From JACDBE01 sp963714055 (GTDB taxonomy: Bacteria > Actinomycetota > Acidimicrobiia > Spongiisociales > UBA5794), in assembly GCA_963714055.1 (NCBI GenBank), contig OY970227.1, forward strand, positions 1,302,001-1,366,000: a stretch of 64,000 nucleotides of DNA, in the 5' to 3' direction. Shown one piece after another: positions 43,139 through 50,745 of this stretch (within the stretch, counting starts at the first letter, position 1; every line of letters begins with the position of its first letter). Both the position numbers and the translations under genes were made by a program. Below the pieces are notes generated by a model. The model ran no database searches. It had not been told where the DNA came from and saw nothing but the letters and a program-made list of their open reading frames with translations.

Positions 43139-44235
43139 GCCGGGGGCTCGCCATCGCCATCGGAGTCGTCGTCCTCCTCCTGGCAGGGGTCGCCGTCTTC
43201 GTCGCCGTGGACCTGATCGGGGAAGACGAAACGGGCGCCGAGCCGGCGACGACCACCCCCGCGGCCACCGTCGCCGTCGTCCGCACCGACCTGGTGGAGC
43301 GGGAGACGCTCGAAGGAACGCTGGGTTACCGGTCGCCCCGCACGCTGTTCGCCACCGCACCGGGCACCGTGACCGGCCTGCCCGAGGGCGGGACCGTGCT
43401 CGCACGGGGTGATGTCGCCTACGAGCTGGACGGCCGCCCGGTGACCGTCATGTTCGGCGACCGCCCGGTGTGGCGCGCCCTCGCCGAGGGCGTCCCCGAC
43501 GGCCCCGACGTGGCCCAGCTCGAAGCCAACCTCGAGGCCCTGGGGTTCACCGCCGACGGCGCCCTCTCGGTCGACGAGACCTTCGACGGCGCCACCACCT
43601 CCGCCGTGGAGGAGTGGCAGGCGTCGATGGGCGGCGAGGAGACGGGCATCGTCGGGCTCGCCGACATCGTGTTCGTCGCCGCGCCGGTCCGGGTCGGGGT
43701 GGCCGCCACCCAGACGGGCGCCGTTGTCGCCCCGGGCAGCCCGGTGTACGCCGTCACCGCCCGCAACCACGACGTGCTGGTGCTGCTCGATGCCGACCGG
43801 CAGGACCTGCTCGCCGCCGGCGACGAGGTCGCCGTCACCCTGCCGGACGGGACCGCGACCACCGGAACCGTCCGCGAGGTGGGCCGGCTGGTCATCTCCT
43901 CGGACGAGGCGTCAGGGAACGGTGAAGGCGAGAGCCGGCGGGTGGTCGAGGTGCGCATCGACCTCGCCGACGAGAGCTTGGCAGCGGGGATCGACGAGGC
44001 GCCGGTCGACGTCGACGTCGCCTCGAGCACCGCCGAGGCCGTGCTCGCCGTGCCGGTGGAGGCGCTGCTCGCCCTGGCCGAGGGCGGCTACGCCGTCGAG
44101 GTCGTCGCCTCCGACGGGGGCGACCAGGAAGGCTCCACCAGATTGGTGGCGGTCGAGGTGGGGACCTTCGCCGACGGCCTCGTCGAGGTCACCGGCGACG
44201 TCGAGCCCGGTGACGTCGTGGTCGTCCCCCGCTGA
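43135..44235 (+). CDS. MacA-like efflux adaptor with peptidoglycan-binding domain
   Basis: 366 residues. One N-terminal helix (LAIAIGVVVLLLAGVAVFVA) is followed by an adaptor beta domain (TLEGTLGYRSPRTLFATAPG). A PG_binding_1-type domain follows at ~115-165 (VAQLEANLEALGFTADGALS ... TTSAVEEWQASMG). Barrel segments of the HlyD/MacA type are present (VVAPGSPVYAVTA; LVAVEVGTFADGLVEVTGDV, EPGDVVVVP). Likely links the ABC permease to the cell wall. ATG overlaps the lipoprotein stop (ATGA); the ATPase follows after 2 bp. Confidence 0.85.
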   Translation: MSRGLAIAIGVVVLLLAGVAVFVAVDLIGEDETGAEPATTTPAATVAVVRTDLVERETLEGTLGYRSPRTLFATAPGTVTGLPEGGTVLARGDVAYELDGRPVTVMFGDRPVWRALAEGVPDGPDVAQLEANLEALGFTADGALSVDETFDGATTSAVEEWQASMGGEETGIVGLADIVFVAAPVRVGVAATQTGAVVAPGSPVYAVTARNHDVLVLLDADRQDLLAAGDEVAVTLPDGTATTGTVREVGRLVISSDEASGNGEGESRRVVEVRIDLADESLAAGIDEAPVDVDVASSTAEAVLAVPVEALLALAEGGYAVEVVASDGGDQEGSTRLVAVEVGTFADGLVEVTGDVEPGDVVVVPR

Positions 44236-44237
44236 CC

Positions 44238-44945
44238 GTGCCCGCCGTCCTCGAGCTCGAAGCCGCCGGCCGGACCTACGCCGGCCCGCCCCAGGTGACC
44301 GCCCTGAGTGATGTCGACCTGGTGGTCGAGAGCGGGGAGCTGGCGGCCGTGATAGGCCCGTCGGGGTCGGGGAAGTCCACGCTGCTCAACCTGATGGGGG
44401 CGCTCGACCGTCCCACCGCGGGGACGGTGAAGGTGGACGGCATCGACCTGGCCGAGCTCTCCGACGCCGAGCTGTCCGGGCTGCGTTCGCACCGCATCGG
44501 CTTCGTCTTCCAGGACTTCTTCCTCATCGAGGGCCTCGACGCCACCTCCAACGTGGCCGAGGCCCTCATCTACCGGGGGATTCCTCGCCGCCGCCGGCTG
44601 GCAGAGGCGGCCGAGGTGCTCGACCGGGTCGGGCTCGGGCACCGGCTCGACCACCGGCCCGACCAGCTCTCCGGCGGCGAGCGGCAGCGGGTGGCCATCG
44701 CCCGGGCGCTGGTGGGCGACCCGGGGATCGTGTTCGCCGACGAGCCCACCGGCAACCTCGACAGCGCCACCAGCGGGGAGATCGCCGACCTCCTCGTCGA
44801 GCTCAACGCCGCAGGGGCCACCATCGTGGTGATCACCCACGAGGCCGACCTGGCTGCCCGCTTCCCCAGGACGATCACGCTGCGCGACGGCAAGGTGGTC
44901 GGCGACGGCAGGGTGGTCGGCGAAGACGGGGGGCCCGGGCGATGA
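44238..44945 (+). CDS. ABC transporter ATPase, MacB type
   Basis: 235 residues. Walker A GPSGSGKSTL, Q-loop FVFQDFFLIEGL, signature LSGGERQRVAIARAL, Walker B IVFADEPTGNLDS, H-loop VVITHEADLA. GTG 44238 starts 2 bp after the adaptor stop. It drives the permease encoded next, overlapping by 4 bp. Substrate of the system unknown; macrolides, peptides or lipids are possible. Confidence 0.92.
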   Translation: MPAVLELEAAGRTYAGPPQVTALSDVDLVVESGELAAVIGPSGSGKSTLLNLMGALDRPTAGTVKVDGIDLAELSDAELSGLRSHRIGFVFQDFFLIEGLDATSNVAEALIYRGIPRRRRLAEAAEVLDRVGLGHRLDHRPDQLSGGERQRVAIARALVGDPGIVFADEPTGNLDSATSGEIADLLVELNAAGATIVVITHEADLAARFPRTITLRDGKVVGDGRVVGEDGGPGR

Positions 44946-46123
44946 AGAGCGCCGTCCGCCCCGTCGACATGCTCGGGCTGGGGGCCCGCGGGCTGGCCGC
45001 CCGGCCCGCCCGGGCGGTGCTCACTGCGGTGGGGATCGCCATCGGGATCGCCGCCATCGTCGCCGTGATCGGCATCTCGGCCTCGGGCCGGGCCGACCTC
45101 ATCCGCACCCTGGACCGGCTCGGCACCAACCTGCTGCGGGTGACCCCCGGGTCGGGCATCCTGGGCGGAGGCGGCGAGGTGCCCGAGGAGGCGAGGGTGA
45201 TGGCGAGCCGCATCGGGCCGGTCGACTCGGCCACCCAGGTCACCGCCGTCGACGCCACCGTGCGCCGCAACGACCTCATCGAGGAGTTGGAGACCGGCGG
45301 GATCGGGGTCTTCGCCGCCCGCACCGACCTCGCCGGCGAGCTGGGCGCCGACGTCGCCGCCGGGCGCTTCATCGACGCCGCCACCGAGCAGCTCCCGGCG
45401 GTGGTGCTGGGCAACGTCGCCGCCGAGCGGCTCGGCATCACCGGTCTCGATCCGCCGCCCCGGGTGTTCGTGGGCGACACCTGGTTCACCGTGATCGGGA
45501 TCCTCGACGACCTCCCCCTCCACCCCGACCTGGAACGCGGCGCCCTGATCGGCTACCCGGTGGCCGCCGACCTGTTCGACACGACGCTCTCCCCCACCAC
45601 CCTGTACGTGCGGGCCGACCCGGAATCGCTCAACGCCGTCGCCGAGGTCATCCCGGCCACGGTCAATCCCCAGCAGCCCGACGCCGTGGAGGTCACCCGA
45701 CCCGCCGACGCCCTGCTGGCCAGGCGGGCCGCCGACCAGGCCCTCACCGGGCTGCTCATCGGCCTGGGTGCGGTCGCCCTCCTGGTGGCCGGGGTGGCCA
45801 TCGCCAACATCATGGTGATGTCGGTGCTGGAGCGGCGCACCGAGATCGGGGTACGCCGCGCCCTGGGTGCGACCCGGAGGCACATCCGGATGCAGTTCCT
45901 GGTGGAGTCGATGCTGCTGGCCGTGATCGGCGGGCTCGCCGGGGTCGTGCTGGGCGCAGCCATCACCGTCGGCTTCGCCACCAACCGGGGGCTCACCATC
46001 GACGTCCCCCCGTTGGGGATCGCCGCCAGCATCGGCGTCGCTCTGCTGGTCGGAGCGCTGGCGGGGCTCTACCCGGCGCGGCGAGCGGCGCGCATCCCTC
46101 CCGCCGAGGCGGTGCGCAAGTAG
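44942..46123 (+). CDS. MacB-type ABC permease
   Basis: 393 residues. An N-terminal helix (RAVLTAVGIAIGIAAIVAVI) is followed by a MacB periplasmic core (NLLRVTPGSGILGGGGEVPE). Three C-terminal helices form the FtsX fold (GLGAVALLVAGVAIANIMVM; LLAVIGGLAGVVLGAAITV; IGVALLVGALAGLYPARRAA). The EIGVRRALGATRRHIRMQFL coupling segment is diagnostic. The end APAEAxRx-type reads IPPAEAVRK. Convergent with ferrochelatase, with only 13 bp between. Confidence 0.92.
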   Translation: MKSAVRPVDMLGLGARGLAARPARAVLTAVGIAIGIAAIVAVIGISASGRADLIRTLDRLGTNLLRVTPGSGILGGGGEVPEEARVMASRIGPVDSATQVTAVDATVRRNDLIEELETGGIGVFAARTDLAGELGADVAAGRFIDAATEQLPAVVLGNVAAERLGITGLDPPPRVFVGDTWFTVIGILDDLPLHPDLERGALIGYPVAADLFDTTLSPTTLYVRADPESLNAVAEVIPATVNPQQPDAVEVTRPADALLARRAADQALTGLLIGLGAVALLVAGVAIANIMVMSVLERRTEIGVRRALGATRRHIRMQFLVESMLLAVIGGLAGVVLGAAITVGFATNRGLTIDVPPLGIAASIGVALLVGALAGLYPARRAARIPPAEAVRK

Positions 46124-46136
46124 CGAGTCAGTGCCT

Positions 46137-47201
46137 TCAACCGGCCTGCGAGACCAGGGCGGCCAGCGCCCTCACCCACACGGGCTCGGCGTTGATGCAG
46201 GGCACCAGGAGCAGGTCCTCGCCGCCGATGTCCGCCCACTGCTGGCGCAGCCGGATGCCGATCTCCTCCAGCGTCTCCAGGCAGTCGGCGACGAAGGACG
46301 GGGTGAGCACCGCCAGCCGGCGGACCCCGGTTGCGTAGAGCCCTTCGACCTCGACGTCGGTGTACGGCTCGATCCACTTCTGGCCCCGCAGCCTGGATTG
46401 GAACGCCGAGCCATGGGCATCCCCGGCGAGGCCGAGGGCGGCGGCCACCGCCCGGGTGGTGGCGAGGCACTGCGCCCGGTAGCAGAACCGGTTGGTGGCG
46501 ACGAAGCGGTGGCAGCCGCCCGGGGTGGCGGCGCAGTCGGCCCCGTCGAGGTGGCTCTTGCGCACCTGGTGCTCGGGCAGCCCGTGGTAGCTGAACAGCA
46601 CGTGGTCGGGGGCGAAGGCGTCGAGGTGGGGCCGGGCCACGTCGGCCACCGAGCGCACATAGCCCGGCTCGTCGAAGAAGGCGCCCACCATGCTCACGTC
46701 GATGACGTTCCAGCGACCGGCGACTTCCCGAAGGGCCAGCTCGAGCGCCGACCCCGAGGACGCCGAGGCGTAGTGGGGGAACAGCGGCACCACGACCACC
46801 CGGTTGCAGCCTGCCTCGGCGAGGCGGTCGACGGCGCCGGCAATCGGCGGGTTGCGGTAGCGCATGCCGTAGGCGACGACGTACCCCTCGCCCAGTGCCT
46901 CCTGGAGCCGTGCGGTCAGCTCCTCGGTGTGGATGGTGAGCGGCGATCCCTGCTCGGTCCAGATCTTCTCGTACTGCTCGGCCGACCGCTTGGGACGGAA
47001 CGGCAGGATGACCCCGTTGAGCAGGAGCGCCCGGGCCGGCGCCGGCATGTCGAGCACTCGCGGGTCGCCGAGGAACTCGCGCAGGTAGATCCGGACGTCC
47101 TCGACCGACGGCGAGTCGGGGGTACCCAGCTGGAGCAGCAGCACACCGACAGGGGGCGCCGGGTCGGGAAGCTCGGTGACGTTGGAATCGGGAGGGGTCA
47201 T
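46137..47201 (-). CDS. hemH: Ferrochelatase
   Basis: 354 residues. Iron/porphyrin site motifs are LFSYHGLPEHQV (catalytic His), WIEPYTDVEVE with acidic ligands, and PSFVADCLETLEEIG. The N-terminus reads VGVLLLQLGTPDSPSVEDVR, then IYLREFLGDPRV. An internal insert holds four cysteines with CX6CX9CX4C spacing (DCAATPGGCHRFVATNRFCY to RAQC). Some bacterial ferrochelatases carry a 2Fe-2S cluster with cysteines in this region. Inserts metal into a porphyrin or coproporphyrin in heme synthesis. ATG 47201 is 62 bp after the Lrp-type gene on the same strand. Confidence 0.93.
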   Translation of the reverse strand: MTPPDSNVTELPDPAPPVGVLLLQLGTPDSPSVEDVRIYLREFLGDPRVLDMPAPARALLLNGVILPFRPKRSAEQYEKIWTEQGSPLTIHTEELTARLQEALGEGYVVAYGMRYRNPPIAGAVDRLAEAGCNRVVVVPLFPHYASASSGSALELALREVAGRWNVIDVSMVGAFFDEPGYVRSVADVARPHLDAFAPDHVLFSYHGLPEHQVRKSHLDGADCAATPGGCHRFVATNRFCYRAQCLATTRAVAAALGLAGDAHGSAFQSRLRGQKWIEPYTDVEVEGLYATGVRRLAVLTPSFVADCLETLEEIGIRLRQQWADIGGEDLLLVPCINAEPVWVRALAALVSQAG

Positions 47202-47263
47202 GAGCGAGGGCAAACTGCCCACGACGCTTTCCGACACCAAGTCGGGAGCCGTCGCCCGGTGTC

Positions 47264-47743
47264 TCAGACGGTGGCTGCCAGCCGTACCAGGGGAAGCGGC
47301 CGGGCGTGGATCGGGTGGGCCAGGGCAAGGGCGGTCCGGGTCCGATCGACCCCGGGGATCTGCAGGATCAGCTCGACGATGTCCATGATCCCCTCGTTCG
47401 ACCGGGCCACCACCCGGCACAGGAGGTCGCCCACCCCGGCGACGGTGTGCACCTCGATGACCTGGGGGATCGCCTCGAGCCGGTCGACGACCTCGGAGAA
47501 CCGTCCCTGGGTGACCTCGATGGTGGTGAACCCGGTGACGACGAACCCGAGAGCCGCCGGGTCGACCTCGGGCCCGAAGCCGGTGATGATCCCCCGCCGC
47601 TCCAACCGCTCCAGCCGGGCGTAGACGGTGTTGCGGGCGACCCCGAGCAGCCGGGCGATCTCCAGGATCCCGGCGCGGGGGTTGGCCGCCATGGCCTCGA
47701 TCAGACGGGTGTCCAGCTCGTCGACGGGTCGCTCTCTGCTCAC
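47264..47743 (-). CDS. Lrp/AsnC-family transcriptional regulator
   Basis: 159 residues. An N-terminal winged HTH (DTRLIEAMAANPRAGILEIA, then RLLGVARNTVYARLERLERR) is followed by a RAM/ligand-binding domain (VTGFTTIEVTQGRFSEVVDR ... EVHTVAGVGDLLCRVVARSN). GTG 47743 is preceded by GAGAGG. Members respond to amino acids; targets may include the adjacent hemH or the divergent HisC/dehydrogenase genes, which is inference. A TATCCT box lies about 30 nt upstream. Confidence 0.9.
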   Translation of the reverse strand: MSRERPVDELDTRLIEAMAANPRAGILEIARLLGVARNTVYARLERLERRGIITGFGPEVDPAALGFVVTGFTTIEVTQGRFSEVVDRLEAIPQVIEVHTVAGVGDLLCRVVARSNEGIMDIVELILQIPGVDRTRTALALAHPIHARPLPLVRLAATV

Positions 47744-47773
47744 CTCGACCTCTCCCGGTTGGGCAGATCGGTC

Positions 47774-47779
47774 AGGATA
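47774..47779 (-). promoter_or_regulatory. -10 box TATCCT upstream of the Lrp-type gene
   Basis: On the minus strand TATCCT precedes a ~25-nt leader carrying GAGAGG before GTG 47743. It overlaps the end region of the kelch-like gene. Confidence 0.4.
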
Positions 47780-47803
47780 ACGAAGGGCGAGCGCGCAGAC
47801 TGG

Positions 47804-49348
47804 TCAACCGGGGTCCTGCCACGGCGACCAGACGTGACGGGCGATCTCCGCGGTCGCCGCCGGGTCGGTGCAGGCGACGTCGACCGCGTCGGTGCTCCCC
47901 GTCGCCCAGACGAGGTGGAGGTCGTCGTCGTAGCCACCGGCGGGCACGGACACCGCCTCGACCGGCTTGCCGCCGACGGCGAGCTCGAACCGGGTGACCG
48001 TATGACCGGGGACGAGGAACCGTCGGATCACGGTGGCGGAGTCGCCGTTGGTGGCACGCACCCGGCACTCCGCCGCCACCGGTCCTTCGAGGGCGACGTT
48101 GACGGTGTGCTCCGCCGCCGGACCGTCGCCGCTGCCGGTCGAATCGACCTCCCCTACCGACCAGCCATCGGGCACGTCGAGGAGGCTGGCGCCGACGGCC
48201 AGCCGGCGCGGGCCTGACTCGAGCACGCCGGCTGCCAGCCGGTACAAGCCATATCCGGTCACCGCGTACACCTCGTCGGTGGTCGAGACGACGGCGTCGC
48301 CGGAGAGCAGGCCGGGCAGCGCGATCGGCAGCCAACCACCCTCGGCCGTGTCCCACAGTGCCAGACCCGAACAGTGGTCGATGAGGGGCGCGCCCCGCAG
48401 CAGGTGGGTCGAGGGGGCGCACTCGGAGAACCGCAGCGGCACGTCCGGGTACGACGACCAGGTGTCGGTCAGCGGGTCGTAGCCGCGGGCCTGCATGAGA
48501 TAGTCCGCGGCGAAGACGTGATCCCCGGTCCACACCGCGTCGGCCGCCAGCGGGGTGAGCCCGCTCGGTGGGGCATCCGCCCAGGTATCGGTGGCCGGGA
48601 CATAGACCGCACCCCCCGGAACGGCGACGGCGCGATCGCCCGCCCAGACGACCACTTCACGCTCGCCCAGCGAGCGCGGCGCCTGCGTGATCGGCCGAGA
48701 GCTCCCGTCGATCGGATCGACTGCGACCGCCGCGTCGAAGTCGACGATGTCGTCCCCGGTCCACACCGCCCTGCGGGATGGGAGCGGCTCGAGCAGCCAC
48801 CGGCCGAGCACTCGCCAGTCGTCGGACACCGGGTCCCACGCCGCCGCCCCCTCATCGGTCCACACCACCAGCTCCTCGCCCGCCCACAGGCCGGTGACAT
48901 CGTCTCCTCGGATGCGGATCGGAGCGGGGGCCAGCTCCCTCCACGTCTCGGTGGCCGGATCGAAGGCCACCAGCTCACGGCTCGTCCGTTGGAAGACGAT
49001 CTCGGTGCCGGTCCACACCGGCACCCAAGAGGTCACCCCGAGCTGGAAGCGCCCGGTGCCCACCGCCACCCAGTCGGGAGACGACGCCAGCCCGGGCGAC
49101 GCCGGCCGAGGCTCCGTTGCCTCGGGAATGGCGATCGGGATCTCGGTGGCGGCGGCTGTCGTGCCGGGAGCCGGCGACGGCGGCAGATCGTCCCCGGGTC
49201 GGACCAGCGTCATCAGCAGCGCGAACAGCACGACGGCGGCGAAGCCGGCGGCGAAGAGCGGCAGGCGACTCGGCCGCTGCTTCCGCCCGACCCCCGCTTC
49301 CTCGTCGACCGGATCGATCGGATGAACCGCGCCGCTGCGATCAGCCAT
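47804..49348 (-). CDS. Membrane-anchored kelch-like beta-propeller protein
   Basis: 514 residues. A cytoplasmic N-terminus is followed by one helix (LPLFAAGFAAVVLFALLMTL) and a Pro/Thr linker. Kelch-type repeats follow, with the x-x-P-x-T/S-x-x-W hallmark: AFDPATETWRELAP, AWDPVSDDWRVLG, YVPATDTWADAPP, GYDPLTDTWSSYP. Each is preceded by a WTGxxx strand (VWTGTEIVF, LWAGEELVVW, VWTGDDIVDF). The C-terminal ~130 residues form a separate domain of unknown type. Ligand unknown. ATG 49348 is supported by a TACCTT box exactly 6 nt upstream; the frame continues upstream without conserved features. Confidence 0.75.
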   Translation of the reverse strand: MADRSGAVHPIDPVDEEAGVGRKQRPSRLPLFAAGFAAVVLFALLMTLVRPGDDLPPSPAPGTTAAATEIPIAIPEATEPRPASPGLASSPDWVAVGTGRFQLGVTSWVPVWTGTEIVFQRTSRELVAFDPATETWRELAPAPIRIRGDDVTGLWAGEELVVWTDEGAAAWDPVSDDWRVLGRWLLEPLPSRRAVWTGDDIVDFDAAVAVDPIDGSSRPITQAPRSLGEREVVVWAGDRAVAVPGGAVYVPATDTWADAPPSGLTPLAADAVWTGDHVFAADYLMQARGYDPLTDTWSSYPDVPLRFSECAPSTHLLRGAPLIDHCSGLALWDTAEGGWLPIALPGLLSGDAVVSTTDEVYAVTGYGLYRLAAGVLESGPRRLAVGASLLDVPDGWSVGEVDSTGSGDGPAAEHTVNVALEGPVAAECRVRATNGDSATVIRRFLVPGHTVTRFELAVGGKPVEAVSVPAGGYDDDLHLVWATGSTDAVDVACTDPAATAEIARHVWSPWQDPG

Positions 49349-49354
49349 CACCCC

Positions 49355-49360
49355 AAGGTA
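49355..49360 (-). promoter_or_regulatory. -10 box TACCTT, leaderless start of the kelch-like gene
   Basis: On the minus strand TACCTT is followed by 6 nt (GGGGTG) and ATG 49348. Part of a 201-bp divergent region shared with the HisC-like gene. Confidence 0.5.
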
Positions 49361-49549
49361 GGCCGCCGGTCCTGCCCGTCGAGGCGTGCTGAGCACGGTG
49401 ATCAGCACGGCAGCGGCGGGCGACGATGGGTAGCGCACATTGTCCAGTTCGGAACGTCTGAGTGGCTCAACTGCCGCGAGGCATGCACAATGACACGGCA
49501 GATTGGTCACAGATCCAGTCTCGTGGCGGGACGATCAGGAGGACCATCG

Positions 49550-50623
49550 ATGCCCAGGCTCCGCAGCAATCTCTCCAAGGTGCCGGTGTACAGCCCGGGC
49601 AAGCCCATCGACGAGGTGATGCGCGAGCTGGGGCTCGACGACGTCGTCAAGGTGGCCTCCAACGAGTGCCCGGTGCCGCCGTGGCCGGAGGTGCAGGAGG
49701 CGATCGTCGACGCCATCGCCTCCACCTGCCGCTACCCGGACATGACCGCCCACATCCTCACCGAGGCGATCGCCGGCTACCTCGGGATCGACCCGGGCCA
49801 CGTCTGGGTGGGAGCGGGGAGCACCCAGCTGCTCACGCTGATCACCCTCGCTGCCGCCGAGCCGGGAACCACCACCGTGTTCGCCGATCCTTCGTTCGTG
49901 GTCTACCCGATCGCCACCCTGCTCGCCGGCGCCGAGGCGGTGAAGGTCCCACTCGACGGAGAGCAGCGTCACGACCTGCGGACGATGGCGGCGGCGGTGC
50001 GGGACGACACCCGGGTGCTCTACGTGTGCAACCCGAACAACCCCACCGGCACATATGTCCCCGCCGCCGCCGTCACCGAGCTGGTCGACACCGTCCCCGA
50101 CGACATCCTGGTCCTGGTCGACGAGGCATACGGCGAGTACGTCACCGCCCCCGACTGGGCCACCGCCATCCCGCTCGCCCTGGAGCGCCCGAACGTGGTG
50201 GTCACCCGCACCTTCTCCAAGGTGTTCGGGCTGGCCGGGCTCCGGGTGGGGTACGCCATCGGGGCCCCCCCGACGCTGGCCTCGTTCCTCGCCACCCAGC
50301 CGCCCTTCTCGGTGACCACCCTCGGCCAGGCGGCGGCCACCGAGGCGCTCCGCCACGTCGACCGGCTGGAGCAGCGGGTGAAGGAGAACGAGATCGGCCG
50401 GGAGTTCCTCGCCGCCGAGCTCGCCCACCGCGGCGTCGCCGTCGCCCCCAGCCAGGCGAACTTCGTCTGGGTGGTGCCCGACGGCGACTCTGGAGCGATC
50501 GCCGACCGGATGCTCCACCAGGGCGTCATCGTGCGGGCCATGGGACCGGGCATCCGGATCTCGGTGGGCACCGAGGACGAGAACGAGCGGGTGATGGCGG
50601 CCTGGGACGCGGCGACGGCGTGA
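49550..50623 (+). CDS. hisC: Histidinol-phosphate aminotransferase-like PLP enzyme
   Basis: 357 residues, fold-type I class I/II. The opening reads SKVPVYSPGKPIDEVMRELG and VVKVASNECPVPP, the family's ASNE/ LxxNEN segment. VWVGAGSTQLLTL is the cofactor-phosphate region, YVCNPNNPTGTYVP the conserved NNPTG. VLVDEAYGEYV holds the PLP-ring Asp, and RTFSKVFGLAGLRVGY the Schiff-base Lys. Could be HisC or a related aromatic aminotransferase; no other his genes are nearby. ATG 49550 has a perfect AGGAGG 6-7 nt upstream. Hairpin-element copy 3 follows. Confidence 0.82.
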   Translation: MPRLRSNLSKVPVYSPGKPIDEVMRELGLDDVVKVASNECPVPPWPEVQEAIVDAIASTCRYPDMTAHILTEAIAGYLGIDPGHVWVGAGSTQLLTLITLAAAEPGTTTVFADPSFVVYPIATLLAGAEAVKVPLDGEQRHDLRTMAAAVRDDTRVLYVCNPNNPTGTYVPAAAVTELVDTVPDDILVLVDEAYGEYVTAPDWATAIPLALERPNVVVTRTFSKVFGLAGLRVGYAIGAPPTLASFLATQPPFSVTTLGQAAATEALRHVDRLEQRVKENEIGREFLAAELAHRGVAVAPSQANFVWVVPDGDSGAIADRMLHQGVIVRAMGPGIRISVGTEDENERVMAAWDAATA

Positions 50624-50662
50624 GCAGGATGCCTCACCCGACCGAATCGCGTCAGACGGACG

Positions 50663-50741
50663 ACGGCCCGCGATGGGGTAGGGGCCCCCATCTGCGGGAG
50701 GAGGGCCGACTCCGAGCGGCGGAGCCGACCGAAGTCGGCCC
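50663..50741 (+). repeat. Dispersed hairpin element, copy 3
   Basis: Core ACGGCCCGC, then GATGGGG-TAGGGG-CCCCCATC (one extra C compared with copy 1), then TGCGGGAGGAGG. The second stem GGGCCGAC (50703-50710) pairs with GTCGGCCC (50734-50741) across a 23-nt loop. Its 3' arm ends 4 nt before the ATG of the E1 gene. Confidence 0.75.
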
Positions 50742-50745
50742 GGGT

